Shown: piece by piece, positions 1-6,352 of the stretch
Layout of the letters: the number at the start of each line of letters is the position of its first letter
Position numbering within the stretch: position 1 is the stretch's first letter
DNA from: Deltaproteobacteria bacterium
GTDB lineage: Bacteria; Desulfobacterota; Desulfobacteria; Desulfobacterales; JAFDDL01
NCBI GenBank assembly: GCA_019310865.1
Contig: JAFDDL010000223.1
Location: forward strand, 1-6,352
Direction of reading: 5' to 3'
DNA length: 6,352 nucleotides
Notes under the pieces: generated by a model
The model's database searches: none
What the model was told of the DNA's origin: nothing
The model's input: the letters and a program-made list of their open reading frames with translations, nothing else
Translations under genes and position numbers: made by a program

Positions 1-505
1 CACTGAAGAGGCGGACCTGTTTTCGGGTTATTCCATTCGCCGAAAGCAACGTCTGCATGATCGTTTCGTCATTCCCGCCGTAGGTGATGCCGATTGTCTT
101 GCCTTTTAAATCGGCCACCGTTTCGATGGCAGGACCATCGCCCCGGTAAATCCATTGAAGGGGATTAATCTGAAAAAGCTGCGCGACCACCACCACCGGC
201 GAGCCCTTGGCCAGGGCGCGAATCACCTGGTCGGCGGAGGCCACACCGAAATCGGCGTAACCCAGTTCGATCTCCCGAATGGCGTCGCGTTCAGGCCCAC
301 CGGCTTTGACGGTTACCGCCAGGCCCTGGTCCTGAAACAAGCCGTTAACATCCGAATAGAGAGCGCCCACCACGCTGGTGTTGAATAGCCACTTAAGCCG
401 ATAGACCACCGGTTCAGCTGTATCCGCGCCGGCGCCGACGCTTGAAAGAAGAAAAACGCCCAGGGCGAAGAAAAACAGTCGCGGCAAGAAAAGGCGCCGT
501 ATCAC
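1..505 (-). CDS. ABC importer substrate-binding protein, NMT1/THI5-like (3' end cut by window edge)
   Basis: This is the periplasmic binding subunit of the importer encoded just upstream. I translated 168 residues from a GTG at 505-503. The frame is open to position 2, so the C-terminal part lies outside the window (such proteins usually have about 310-340 residues). The N-terminus is a clear Sec signal peptide: basic MIRRLFLPR, a hydrophobic stretch at about residues 10-23, and an A-G-A cleavage site before D28. The mature protein starts with LKWLFNTSVVGALY (37-50), which matches the opening strand and helix of the NMT1/SsuA fold. GYADFGVASADQV (82-94), LFQINPLQWIY (110-120), DLKGKTIGITYGGNDE (132-147) and the following helix fit the family's first lobe. 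NMT1-like proteins bind thiamine pyrimidines, riboflavin, sulfonates or similar small organics, and the ligand here is unknown. The GTG start overlaps the permease stop as GTGA and has no clear Shine-Dalgarno, so coupled translation is likely. Family call strong, substrate open. Confidence 0.88.
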   Translation of the reverse strand, partial: MIRRLFLPRLFFFALGVFLLSSVGAGADTAEPVVYRLKWLFNTSVVGALYSDVNGLFQDQGLAVTVKAGGPERDAIREIELGYADFGVASADQVIRALAKGSPVVVVAQLFQINPLQWIYRGDGPAIETVADLKGKTIGITYGGNDETIMQTLLSANGITRKQVRLFS

Positions 506-1266
506 GCCGATGCTTGCATACCCTGGGACCAGACCATTTTGATGCGTGTGCCGATCCATTCCAACATTCCCTGGTAAATTGAAAGTGAAATCCCGATCAA
601 GAACAGGGCGATCAAAATCTTTGACAGATCGCTCTGATATAGGGCAATACGAATACTGTATCCGATCCCGGCGTTGGCTGCAATGAATTCCGATACGATG
701 GTGCCGGCCATGGCCAGTGTCGCACTGCCGGCGATGACCGTTGTGAGTTTATGAAGATTTTCAAACGCACGGATTTTCACCTCCAGCTGCCAGCGCATCC
801 GGCCGGTGACCGTATAAAAATGCTCCACATCCGAAATCGGTTCCGACATGATGCCCAAAACAGACAGCAGCATCGGAAAATAACAAATCATGGCCGCAAT
901 GAGCAGCCTCGAGAAAAAGCCGTCCCCCAGCAAAATAAAGATAATGGGTGCAAGGGCCACAATGGGATAGGCCTGGATATTATAGGCCGCCGCCTTGACA
1001 AAAGCGCCGAACCAGGATGTCTGACGGCCCAAAATCCCCACCAGAAAGGCCAGAAAGATGGAAATGATCTGCCCGATAACCGCCACGTAAAGCGTATCAA
1101 GCACATCGGCCAGGTACCGCAAGGACTCCTGGGAGGCCGTGCGCCAGATATCCAACGGGGCTGGAATCACATAGTCGGATAAATCTAACCCGTATTTGAC
1201 GGCAAGCAGAAGCCCCAATCCGATCGAATAGAACGCAAAGAAATGATAAACCCGTCTAGGCAGCAT
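502..1266 (-). CDS. ABC importer permease, SsuC/ThiX-like (binding-protein-dependent transport inner membrane component)
   Basis: This 254-residue inner-membrane protein forms the channel of the importer, probably as a homodimer. Hydrophobic segments are visible at about residues 8-27, 59-79, 96-113, 120-141, 175-195 and 214-234, giving the six-helix layout usual for SsuC/TauC-type permeases of about 250-270 residues. The YVIPAP motif at 32-37 after the first helix is typical of the family. The cytoplasmic EAA loop lies at about 148-172. It keeps the TxxGRxRWQLxxxIR core but lacks the usual EAA start and ends in AFENL where most relatives have LP, so it is divergent. The AGTIVSEFIAANAGIGYSI block (187-205) is the conserved family region after the loop. 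The ATG at 1266-1264 sits 6 nt downstream of a strong GGAGG lying inside the ATPase gene, and the two genes overlap by 11 nt. The stop overlaps the start of the binding-protein gene. Length and topology are normal. Confidence 0.93.
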   Translation of the reverse strand: MLPRRVYHFFAFYSIGLGLLLAVKYGLDLSDYVIPAPLDIWRTASQESLRYLADVLDTLYVAVIGQIISIFLAFLVGILGRQTSWFGAFVKAAAYNIQAYPIVALAPIIFILLGDGFFSRLLIAAMICYFPMLLSVLGIMSEPISDVEHFYTVTGRMRWQLEVKIRAFENLHKLTTVIAGSATLAMAGTIVSEFIAANAGIGYSIRIALYQSDLSKILIALFLIGISLSIYQGMLEWIGTRIKMVWSQGMQASA

Positions 1267-1948
1267 TCATCACCTCCAGCATGGTTTTCTCCAGGGCATC
1301 CCGTTCCGGCGACCGGCCCGGCATTTGATCGTTTCCCGCCACCCAAACCACCTGGGGTGTCCGATGTAATCCCCGAATGACGAGTATTCGCCGGCAAACC
1401 TTGGATACTTCCGACACGTTATGGGAGATATAGAAAAAGCATCGATTGGGGAAGATCTCCTTAATGGTTAAAATGATCTTCTCACGGGTTTGCTCGTCGA
1501 CGTTGGCAAGGCTCTCATCCATGATCAACGCTTTGAAGTCCTGGACCAGGTAACGGATCAGATTCACCCGGTTCTTCTGCCCTAATGAAAGCTGGGAGAA
1601 CCGAGAATCGATAACATCGGACAGGCCGAAAATTTCCACCAGTTCATCTTTTAGGGGCTTTCGGTCAGGCGGTGTGATCTTTTCCAGATGTCGCATGGCA
1701 CTGGACCAGTCGGGCAGTCGCTCGGTATTGTAAGTGTAGAACAGGGGGCTTGCCCCGTGTGTAATCAATTCGCCGGAGAAGGTCTTGATATCGCCGGACA
1801 GAATTCTGGCCAGTGAGGTTTTTCCCACGCCCGAAGGGCCAAACAGGGCATGAAATCCCGGCTCTTCGACCTCAAAGGTCAGATCCCTTAAAACATCCGT
1901 TTCAGAGTTCGGATACTGTAATCGTATATTTCGACAAGCCAGTTTCAT
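1256..1948 (-). CDS. ABC importer ATP-binding protein, SsuB/ThiZ-like, with divergent motifs
   Basis: This 230-residue cytoplasmic ATPase powers the importer. Visible motifs are Walker A GPSGVGKTS (37-45), the ABC signature LSLGQ (120-124), Walker B with KALIMDE (139-145), a D-loop ANVD (148-151) and the switch histidine in ISHN (H176). All catalytic residues needed for ATP hydrolysis are therefore present. Three things are unusual. The signature has L where LSGGQ has the first G. The Q-loop region reads YNTERLPDW (73-81), so N74 appears to replace the usual glutamine when aligned with FQDxRLLPW of SsuB. The segment between SGEL (58-61) and the Q-loop also looks shorter than in typical SsuB proteins. 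The start ATG (1948-1946) overlaps the hydrolase stop as ATGA. A weak GGTGAG lies about 11 nt upstream. The C-terminus after about residue 205 is charged and not recognised. It belongs with the permease and binding protein next to it. Confidence 0.93.
   Translation of the reverse strand: MKLACRNIRLQYPNSETDVLRDLTFEVEEPGFHALFGPSGVGKTSLARILSGDIKTFSGELITHGASPLFYTYNTERLPDWSSAMRHLEKITPPDRKPLKDELVEIFGLSDVIDSRFSQLSLGQKNRVNLIRYLVQDFKALIMDESLANVDEQTREKIILTIKEIFPNRCFFYISHNVSEVSKVCRRILVIRGLHRTPQVVWVAGNDQMPGRSPERDALEKTMLEVMNAA
1269..1277 (-). promoter_or_regulatory. Strong internal ribosome binding site for the permease gene
   Basis: On the minus strand this reads GGAGGTGAT, nine bases complementary to the usual 3' end of bacterial 16S rRNA. 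The GGAGG core ends 6 nt before the permease ATG at 1266. It is embedded in the last codons of the ATPase gene, and it is the best ribosome binding site seen in the operon. It supports the chosen permease start. Confidence 0.75.
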
Positions 1949-2625
1949 TTTGCTAAAAACTCACCAACGCTTCGTTTGAAAGCCCTGGCTAACACCAGGC
2001 TCATGTGATCCCGTCCGGGGATGATATCCACGACCGCACCGGGTATTTTTTTCGCAAACTCATGGGGCGCCCCCACCACCGTATCCAGATCTCCCCCGAC
2101 GATCAGAACCGGCCGGGTAATGCGTTCGAGTCCGGGTGCACCTGTCGCGTATACTCCCCGGGTACAGGCCATCAGGGCCCGCAAATAGACGTCGGAAATG
2201 GCGCTTGGCAGTTTCACGGACAAGGCATTGGCCATTCGCTCGTCCCGGTTTTGCCATCGCAACAGGTTGTCGCCGATACCGCCCAGAATACCCGATCGAA
2301 AGCGATCCGGCCAATTGGCAAGCAGGTGGGCTGAAAGCCATGCGCCCATGGAATAGCCCATCACATCAGCCCGGTCAATGTCCAGGCTGTCCATGAGACC
2401 AATGATGTCACCGGTCATCCGGTCCGGATGATAGGACTCGATACCATGGTATTTATGGCTGGCGCCATGACCGCGTAGATCCAGGGCAATCACCCGCCGG
2501 CCCATAGAAGTCAAGTATTTATACCAGCCCGTATTTTTCCAGTTCACGGTTCGGTTGCTAGCGAAACCATGGACAAGGACAATCGGTGGGCCGGCACCCA
2601 CATCATCGAACGAAATGGTTGTCAT
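1945..2625 (-). CDS. Alpha/beta-fold hydrolase, first gene of the importer operon
   Basis: This 226-residue protein has the compact alpha/beta-hydrolase fold and no signal peptide or membrane segment, so it should be cytoplasmic. The oxyanion-hole motif is HGFASN (19-24). LDLRGHGAS (48-56) is the conserved post-strand-4 motif. The nucleophile elbow is GYSMG (90-94) with Ser92. The acid is Asp181 in GGDLD (177-181, with D179 the less likely alternative), and the base is His207 in GRDHM. The complete triad suggests an active esterase, thioesterase, amidase or C-C hydrolase, and the fold does not say which. The lid between about residues 115 and 165 is short. Its stop overlaps the ATPase start by 4 nt, so it is co-translated with the importer and may act on the imported compound. 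That link is inferred from position only. The chosen ATG (2625-2623) is the first standard start, but the best Shine-Dalgarno is 17 nt away (see the site entry). Confidence 0.9.
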   Translation of the reverse strand: MTTISFDDVGAGPPIVLVHGFASNRTVNWKNTGWYKYLTSMGRRVIALDLRGHGASHKYHGIESYHPDRMTGDIIGLMDSLDIDRADVMGYSMGAWLSAHLLANWPDRFRSGILGGIGDNLLRWQNRDERMANALSVKLPSAISDVYLRALMACTRGVYATGAPGLERITRPVLIVGGDLDTVVGAPHEFAKKIPGAVVDIIPGRDHMSLVLARAFKRSVGEFLAK

Positions 2626-2642
2626 AACTGAAATCAGATGCT

Positions 2643-2648
2643 CTCCTT
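2643..2648 (-). promoter_or_regulatory. Candidate Shine-Dalgarno for the hydrolase gene, unusually spaced
   Basis: AAGGAG on the minus strand is followed by 17 nt before the first ATG (2625). That is long for efficient initiation. In the same frame, a CTG (2637-2635) lies 5 nt and an ATT (2634-2632) 8 nt downstream of it, and an in-frame TAA at 2649-2647 blocks any further extension. The protein could therefore be three or four residues longer, starting at a rare codon. Alternatively the ATG is used with weak initiation. Confidence 0.4.
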
Positions 2649-2657
2649 ACCATCAAT

Positions 2658-2686
2658 ACCTTAATGCGCTTTTAATTCCATGGCAA
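2658..2686 (-). promoter_or_regulatory. Candidate sigma70-like promoter for the hydrolase/importer operon
   Basis: On the minus strand TTGCCA (2686-2681, five of six matches to TTGACA) is followed after 17 nt by TAAGGT (2663-2658, three of six matches to TATAAT). Transcription would start close to 2651, giving a short leader that still contains the AAGGAG. A second possible -10, TATAAG, lies further upstream at about 2718-2723 but has no good -35. Neither is certain. Confidence 0.3.
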
Positions 2687-2778
2687 GGGCCCCCGTATCA
2701 TCCTGGGCTGAATAAATCTTATAAAATGGCGCTCTTACTGGGCTCAGGCGGACAAAGTTTTTTCATTTCGCGCGCTGT

Positions 2779-2808
2779 TTGACAGTTGGCCGGAATTGCT
2801 CTAAGAAT
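2779..2808 (+). promoter_or_regulatory. Probable sigma70-type promoter of the AsmA-like gene
   Basis: A perfect -35 hexamer TTGACA (2779-2784) is followed after 18 nt by AAGAAT (2803-2808, four of six matches to TATAAT). Transcription would start near 2814-2816, about 26 nt before the ATG. That leader is just enough for the AGGAA ribosome binding site. The -10 is imperfect, so this rests mainly on the exact -35 and the good position. Confidence 0.5.
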
Positions 2809-2829
2809 GCAGGCATTAAAACTCTAATC

Positions 2830-2834
2830 AGGAA
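2830..2834 (+). promoter_or_regulatory. Ribosome binding site of the AsmA-like gene
   Basis: AGGAA lies 6 nt before the ATG at 2841. An in-frame TGA directly precedes that ATG (2838-2840), so this is the most upstream possible start in the frame. Together the two settle the start of the gene. Confidence 0.65.
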
Positions 2835-2840
2835 CCCTGA

Positions 2841-5800
2841 ATGGCGAAACGAACTAGCAGGCGGCGACGGATTTGGAACACGCTCGGCATCCTGGTGCTG
2901 TTTTTTTTGATCATTGTGCTGGCAGTCCCCAGAGTTTTCAAACTTCAGGGCATTCAGAATAAAATAAAAACCCACCTGACCCGGCAATTGGGAGGGGTGG
3001 TCGATTTTAAACAGACAACCTTTCGCTTTTTTCCCCGTCCCGTCTTTCAAATTAATCAAGGAAAGATTATCTTTCCGGAAAAAGCAAGCGGAAGCTTTCA
3101 GACGCTATCGGCTTTTCCCAAGCTTTTTCCGATGCTTGCCGGCAAAATCCATCTGACCGATATGTCCATCGAGGGACTCGATTTGCGCATTGAATTGCCG
3201 TTGGAAAAAACGGATGAAACCACCATCGGGGTGTCCGGAACAGCGCTAAATAAATGGATCGCCGCATTGTTTTCGGAATATGAGTCATGGGACATTTCAG
3301 AGCAAACGAAACTGCACAATGCGCGGTTGGCTCTCTCACAAAAGGAAGAAACGCTTTTTTTCTTCGAGAATATTCAGGCCAGCATCAGACACAAGTCCCA
3401 GAACATTTCAGCCACGGTGTATTCCCACTCGACGCTGTGGGATAGCGCAAATATAACGCTTCGTGCAAACCCAAATGATTCCACCGGCGAACTGGATATC
3501 GCCTTGAAACAGTTTCAACCCTGCCCCATGATCGATTACTTTTTCGGCAAAACACAAATATGTCTGGCAAAGGCGCTCCTGGACTCAGATCTTCATGTTG
3601 CTTATGGTGGGTCGGACCGGTTGACCATTTCCTTGGAAACCGAAAAGCCCGTATTGACGATAGAGAAAGACGATACGCCCATCAATATTCAAGCTGTCCG
3701 GGCAATCGGAGAGCTGATTTTCGATAAGGATAAGACCCGATTAACCATATCGGATCTGGATCTTTACCAACCGAAAATCAAACTGTCCGGTGAGTTTCAA
3801 ATGGACCGACAGCCCCAACGCATTTCGTATTCGATTAACGCCCGCGAAGCGGATGTTCCCGCCATTCGCAAGGCTGCATTAGTGTTAGCCGGCAATAAAA
3901 AAGTCATCCGGAATCTTGCACATATCGTCAGAGCGGGGCATATCCCATGGGTCACCATTCAAAATCATGCCGACTCGCCGGCAAAATTGAAAAAAACCGA
4001 TAATTTGCTGCTTCACGGAAAGCTTCAGGCGGGGAAAATCTACCTGCCCAAGCTCAAATTGACCATCGAGGATACCGAGGGGGAAATCACGGTATCGAAC
4101 AATACCCTGGCGGTTCAACACGTCACGGGGAGGATTGACAACTCGACCGGCCGCAATGGCGAATATACCACACCCATCGGATACCCCGGGCCCAAGCCGT
4201 ATTATTTTTCCGGTGACATCAACGCGGATCTCTCCCAGCTGCCCCTCCTGTTGAAACGTCTCGTAAAAAATGACGCTTTCGCCAACGAGATGAAACGCAT
4301 TGAAAAGATGCAGGGCCGGGCTGATGGTAAACTGATTCTGGACCGGCGAACCGATCGTTTGCTGGTTCTGGTGGATGGAAACAGGTTCCAATTTGACACC
4401 GGGTACCTGCGAATCCCCTTTGCCCTGTCCGTGTCAGGCGGCGCGTTTTCCTACCGCCCGGGCCGCATCGATCTTCAGCAGGCCCACGGCAGGATCGGCA
4501 ATTCCACCTTTTCTCATCTGGACGCAAGCGTGGACTGGCAGGCCGGAGCACGCATCGCCGTTACTGCCGGTCAGGCTGAATTGGAAATGGAATCGCTCTA
4601 TCCCTGGATTACATCATTTTCGAAATTTGACCAGGCTCTGAAAAATTTCCAGCCCCGCACCGGCAGTATTTCCATCGACACGGTGTCCGTATCGGGTACG
4701 ATTCAACCGGAGAGCCAGTGGGATTTTGATGCAACCGGCCAAATGTCCCATCTGACCCTGCAAACACCGGTCTTTACAGAGCCCATTTCCTTGGAAGACG
4801 GCCAATTCCGGCTTCGGCCCAATCATCTCGAGTTCACGGACGCACATGCCTTGGTTATGGATGCGGACCTGGAACTGTCCGGAAACATTGACGGTTTTCA
4901 GGGCAATGCCTATCGGTTTGATGCAAACCTGCGAGGCGAATTCGGCCCCAAGCTTTCCGCCTGGATACAGGACCGAACCCATTACCCGTCTGCCTTGAAA
5001 TGGCGAACTCCCGTTCAAATCTGCCCACTGGATTTAACATGGCACCAGAACGAAGAAACCGTCATATCCGGAAAGGCGACCGTTTCCGGGGGACCCACCG
5101 TCGATCTGACCCTGTCGCAGACAAGGTCCAGACTGACCGTCTCCAAATTAACGATTCAGGACCGTCAATCCAACGCCGAGATTACCATCGAGCGTACCCA
5201 GGACTCGATAAATGCCGGTTTTACCGGCAACCTCGAAGCGGCCACCGTGACCGCCCTGTTGCGGAAAAACGATCTGTTGTCCGGTTCCATCACCGGTGAT
5301 GTTAAAATGCGCTACCTCCCCGACAGTCCCCATAAGCCCTGGGTATGGGGACGTCTCCAGGCCAGAGGTGTTAACATGGCCCCCTTTCATTGGCCTTTCC
5401 AGGTGGATAATTTAAATCTGAGCGCCGAAAAGGACGCGTTTACCATCAACCATGTGGGCTTTGTCTGGGATGACATCCGATTTGGCGCATCCGGTAATAT
5501 TAACCTTGCGGGCACCGGAGCGCAATTCGACATGGACCTGTCGACCGATCAATTGACCTGGGAACAGGTCCAAACCATCCTTAATGGCCTGAAAAGCGAT
5601 TCGACGCCTGAACGAACCGATGCACTCTGGCCGATTCCCCTTGACGGTGTCCTGCGCGTTAAATGTGACGCGTTCACGGTCAAAGCGCCCGTCGCGTTCC
5701 GCCCACTGGTGGCCACGCTTTCCTTTTTAGGCGATTCGGTGGATATCGTATTTTCAAACGCAAATATCTGTGGAATATCCACCCCGGGCCTTATTGTTGT

Positions 5801-6352
5801 GTCGCCCCAGGCTCGCCGGTTTGACTTTCGTCCCCGGGCCTTTAATGAGGATCTGGCGGCCGTCAAAACCTGTCTTTTTGGAGAAGGTGTCATCATGGAT
5901 GGCCGATTCGGTATTGAAGGCGGGCTGACTGCGGAACCAACGGGCGAAACGCCCCTATTGGAGGCATTCACGGGAAATCTGGCATTCTCGGCCACAGACG
6001 GCCGGATTTATCGAATCCAAGTACTGGCAAAGCTTTTTTCCATGATCAACGTGGCGGAGATCGTTTCGGGAAACTTTCCAGACCTGGAAAAAGAAGGGTT
6101 TCCTTATCGGACAGCCCGCGTCAAAGCGAATGTTCGAAATGGCGTTCTGACCTTGAAAGATGGGATCGTGGACAGTCCGGCCATGAAGATCTTCTTTTCC
6201 GGAACGGAAAATCTGACGGAAAAAACCCATGACCTGACCATGGTCGTTGCACCACTGGGTACCATCGATATGATTGTCAACAAAATCCCCATCGTCAAGG
6301 ATGTCCTGAACAGGGGCTCTTTTTTCTACCCGGTAAAAGTAACCGGCGATTG
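2841..6352 (+). CDS. Large AsmA-like (YhdP/TamB/AsmA superfamily) envelope protein, C-terminal end cut by window edge
   Basis: One open frame of 1170 codons runs from the ATG at 2841 past the window end, where only TG of the next codon is visible. The N-terminus MAKRTSRRRR is strongly basic and is followed by one hydrophobic helix (about residues 15-30), the signal-anchor expected for an inner-membrane protein with its body in the periplasm. The rest is a long series of alternating short strands ending in repeated ...LxGxxxL/DG... turns, with no enzyme motif. This is the beta-rich groove pattern of AsmA-type proteins. The last part (about 1000-1170) carries the recognisable AsmA-like C-terminal block: GVIMDGRFGIEG, DGRIYRIQVLAKLFSMIN (from D1053), VRNGVLTLKDG, VVAPLGTIDMI (from V1135) and FFYPVKVTGD. 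In Escherichia coli relatives (YhdP, about 1270 residues; TamB) act as lipid-transport bridges between inner and outer membrane. The same role here is inferred. Because FFYPVKVTGD is usually close to the C-terminus, I expect only a short missing tail. It is divergent from, and not in operon with, the importer. Confidence 0.9.
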   Translation, partial: MAKRTSRRRRIWNTLGILVLFFLIIVLAVPRVFKLQGIQNKIKTHLTRQLGGVVDFKQTTFRFFPRPVFQINQGKIIFPEKASGSFQTLSAFPKLFPMLAGKIHLTDMSIEGLDLRIELPLEKTDETTIGVSGTALNKWIAALFSEYESWDISEQTKLHNARLALSQKEETLFFFENIQASIRHKSQNISATVYSHSTLWDSANITLRANPNDSTGELDIALKQFQPCPMIDYFFGKTQICLAKALLDSDLHVAYGGSDRLTISLETEKPVLTIEKDDTPINIQAVRAIGELIFDKDKTRLTISDLDLYQPKIKLSGEFQMDRQPQRISYSINAREADVPAIRKAALVLAGNKKVIRNLAHIVRAGHIPWVTIQNHADSPAKLKKTDNLLLHGKLQAGKIYLPKLKLTIEDTEGEITVSNNTLAVQHVTGRIDNSTGRNGEYTTPIGYPGPKPYYFSGDINADLSQLPLLLKRLVKNDAFANEMKRIEKMQGRADGKLILDRRTDRLLVLVDGNRFQFDTGYLRIPFALSVSGGAFSYRPGRIDLQQAHGRIGNSTFSHLDASVDWQAGARIAVTAGQAELEMESLYPWITSFSKFDQALKNFQPRTGSISIDTVSVSGTIQPESQWDFDATGQMSHLTLQTPVFTEPISLEDGQFRLRPNHLEFTDAHALVMDADLELSGNIDGFQGNAYRFDANLRGEFGPKLSAWIQDRTHYPSALKWRTPVQICPLDLTWHQNEETVISGKATVSGGPTVDLTLSQTRSRLTVSKLTIQDRQSNAEITIERTQDSINAGFTGNLEAATVTALLRKNDLLSGSITGDVKMRYLPDSPHKPWVWGRLQARGVNMAPFHWPFQVDNLNLSAEKDAFTINHVGFVWDDIRFGASGNINLAGTGAQFDMDLSTDQLTWEQVQTILNGLKSDSTPERTDALWPIPLDGVLRVKCDAFTVKAPVAFRPLVATLSFLGDSVDIVFSNANICGISTPGLIVVSPQARRFDFRPRAFNEDLAAVKTCLFGEGVIMDGRFGIEGGLTAEPTGETPLLEAFTGNLAFSATDGRIYRIQVLAKLFSMINVAEIVSGNFPDLEKEGFPYRTARVKANVRNGVLTLKDGIVDSPAMKIFFSGTENLTEKTHDLTMVVAPLGTIDMIVNKIPIVKDVLNRGSFFYPVKVTGD

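Larger units (their letters stand above)
2626..2840. other. Divergent intergenic region between the importer operon and the AsmA-like gene
   Basis: This 215-bp stretch separates the two outward-facing starts. It is more AT-rich than the flanking genes in its central part and holds the promoter candidates listed separately. I see no convincing inverted repeat for a dimeric regulator, no terminator hairpin and no riboswitch consensus. Reading frames crossing it are short and have no protein-like character. Confidence 0.7.

Noticed and set aside
751..1182. Open frame of 143 codons on the plus strand
   Set aside because: It lies wholly antisense to the well-supported permease, and its product is rich in H, R, Q and N without any domain pattern. 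It is a shadow frame.
2685..2700. GGGCCC palindrome in the divergent region as an operator
   Set aside because: It is a single 6-bp palindrome with no extended dyad symmetry, which is expected by chance.
2641..2780. Possible TPP or FMN riboswitch upstream of the importer operon
   Set aside because: An NMT1-like binding protein made a thiamine riboswitch worth checking. The leader has a CTGAG but lacks the remaining conserved TPP elements, and there is too little room for the full fold. No FMN pattern is visible.
3885..4391. Open frame of 168 codons on the minus strand
   Set aside because: It is antisense to the continuous AsmA-like frame, has no ribosome binding site that stands out, and looks unlike a real protein family.
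5549..5995. Open frame of 148 codons on the minus strand
   Set aside because: It is antisense to the conserved AsmA-like C-terminal region. Its composition is rich in S, R and P with no motif.
6310..6352. End of the AsmA-like gene as a frameshift or truncation
   Set aside because: The frame is still open at the last base and the conserved FFYPVKVTGD is intact. The missing end is due to the window boundary.

Overview
The window looks like ordinary chromosome from a Gram-negative bacterium. The strongest reason is a very large AsmA-family envelope protein next to a periplasmic-binding-protein importer with a cleavable signal peptide. The protein style resembles anaerobic Desulfobacterota (Desulfobacterales-like), but that is an impression from sequence style and nothing in the window proves it. 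No RNA genes, mobile elements, CRISPR arrays or long repeats were seen.

The left part (1-2625) is a tightly packed four-gene operon on the minus strand. In transcription order it holds an alpha/beta-hydrolase (2625-1945), an ABC ATPase (1948-1256), an ABC permease (1266-502) and an NMT1/THI5-like substrate-binding protein (505 to beyond position 1). Every junction overlaps: ATGA (4 nt), 11 nt, and GTGA (4 nt), so translation is probably coupled along the whole message. Together the last three genes make a complete SsuABC/ThiXYZ-type importer for a small organic molecule. The hydrolase in front may process the imported compound in the cytoplasm, but no substrate can be read from the sequence.

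A 215-bp divergent intergenic region (2626-2840) separates this operon from the right part. It carries a reasonable sigma70-like promoter with a perfect TTGACA for the rightward gene, and a weaker candidate for the leftward operon.

The right part (2841-6352) is one uninterrupted reading frame of at least 1170 codons that leaves the window without a stop. It encodes an inner-membrane-anchored AsmA-like protein of the YhdP/TamB/AsmA superfamily, probably acting in the periplasm in lipid movement between the membranes. Both edge genes (the binding protein and the AsmA-like protein) are incomplete because of the window boundary, not because of visible damage.

The most noteworthy points are the hydrolase placed first in an importer operon, and the matched divergence of the ATPase Q-loop and signature motif with the permease coupling (EAA) loop. 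The rest appears to be conventional.
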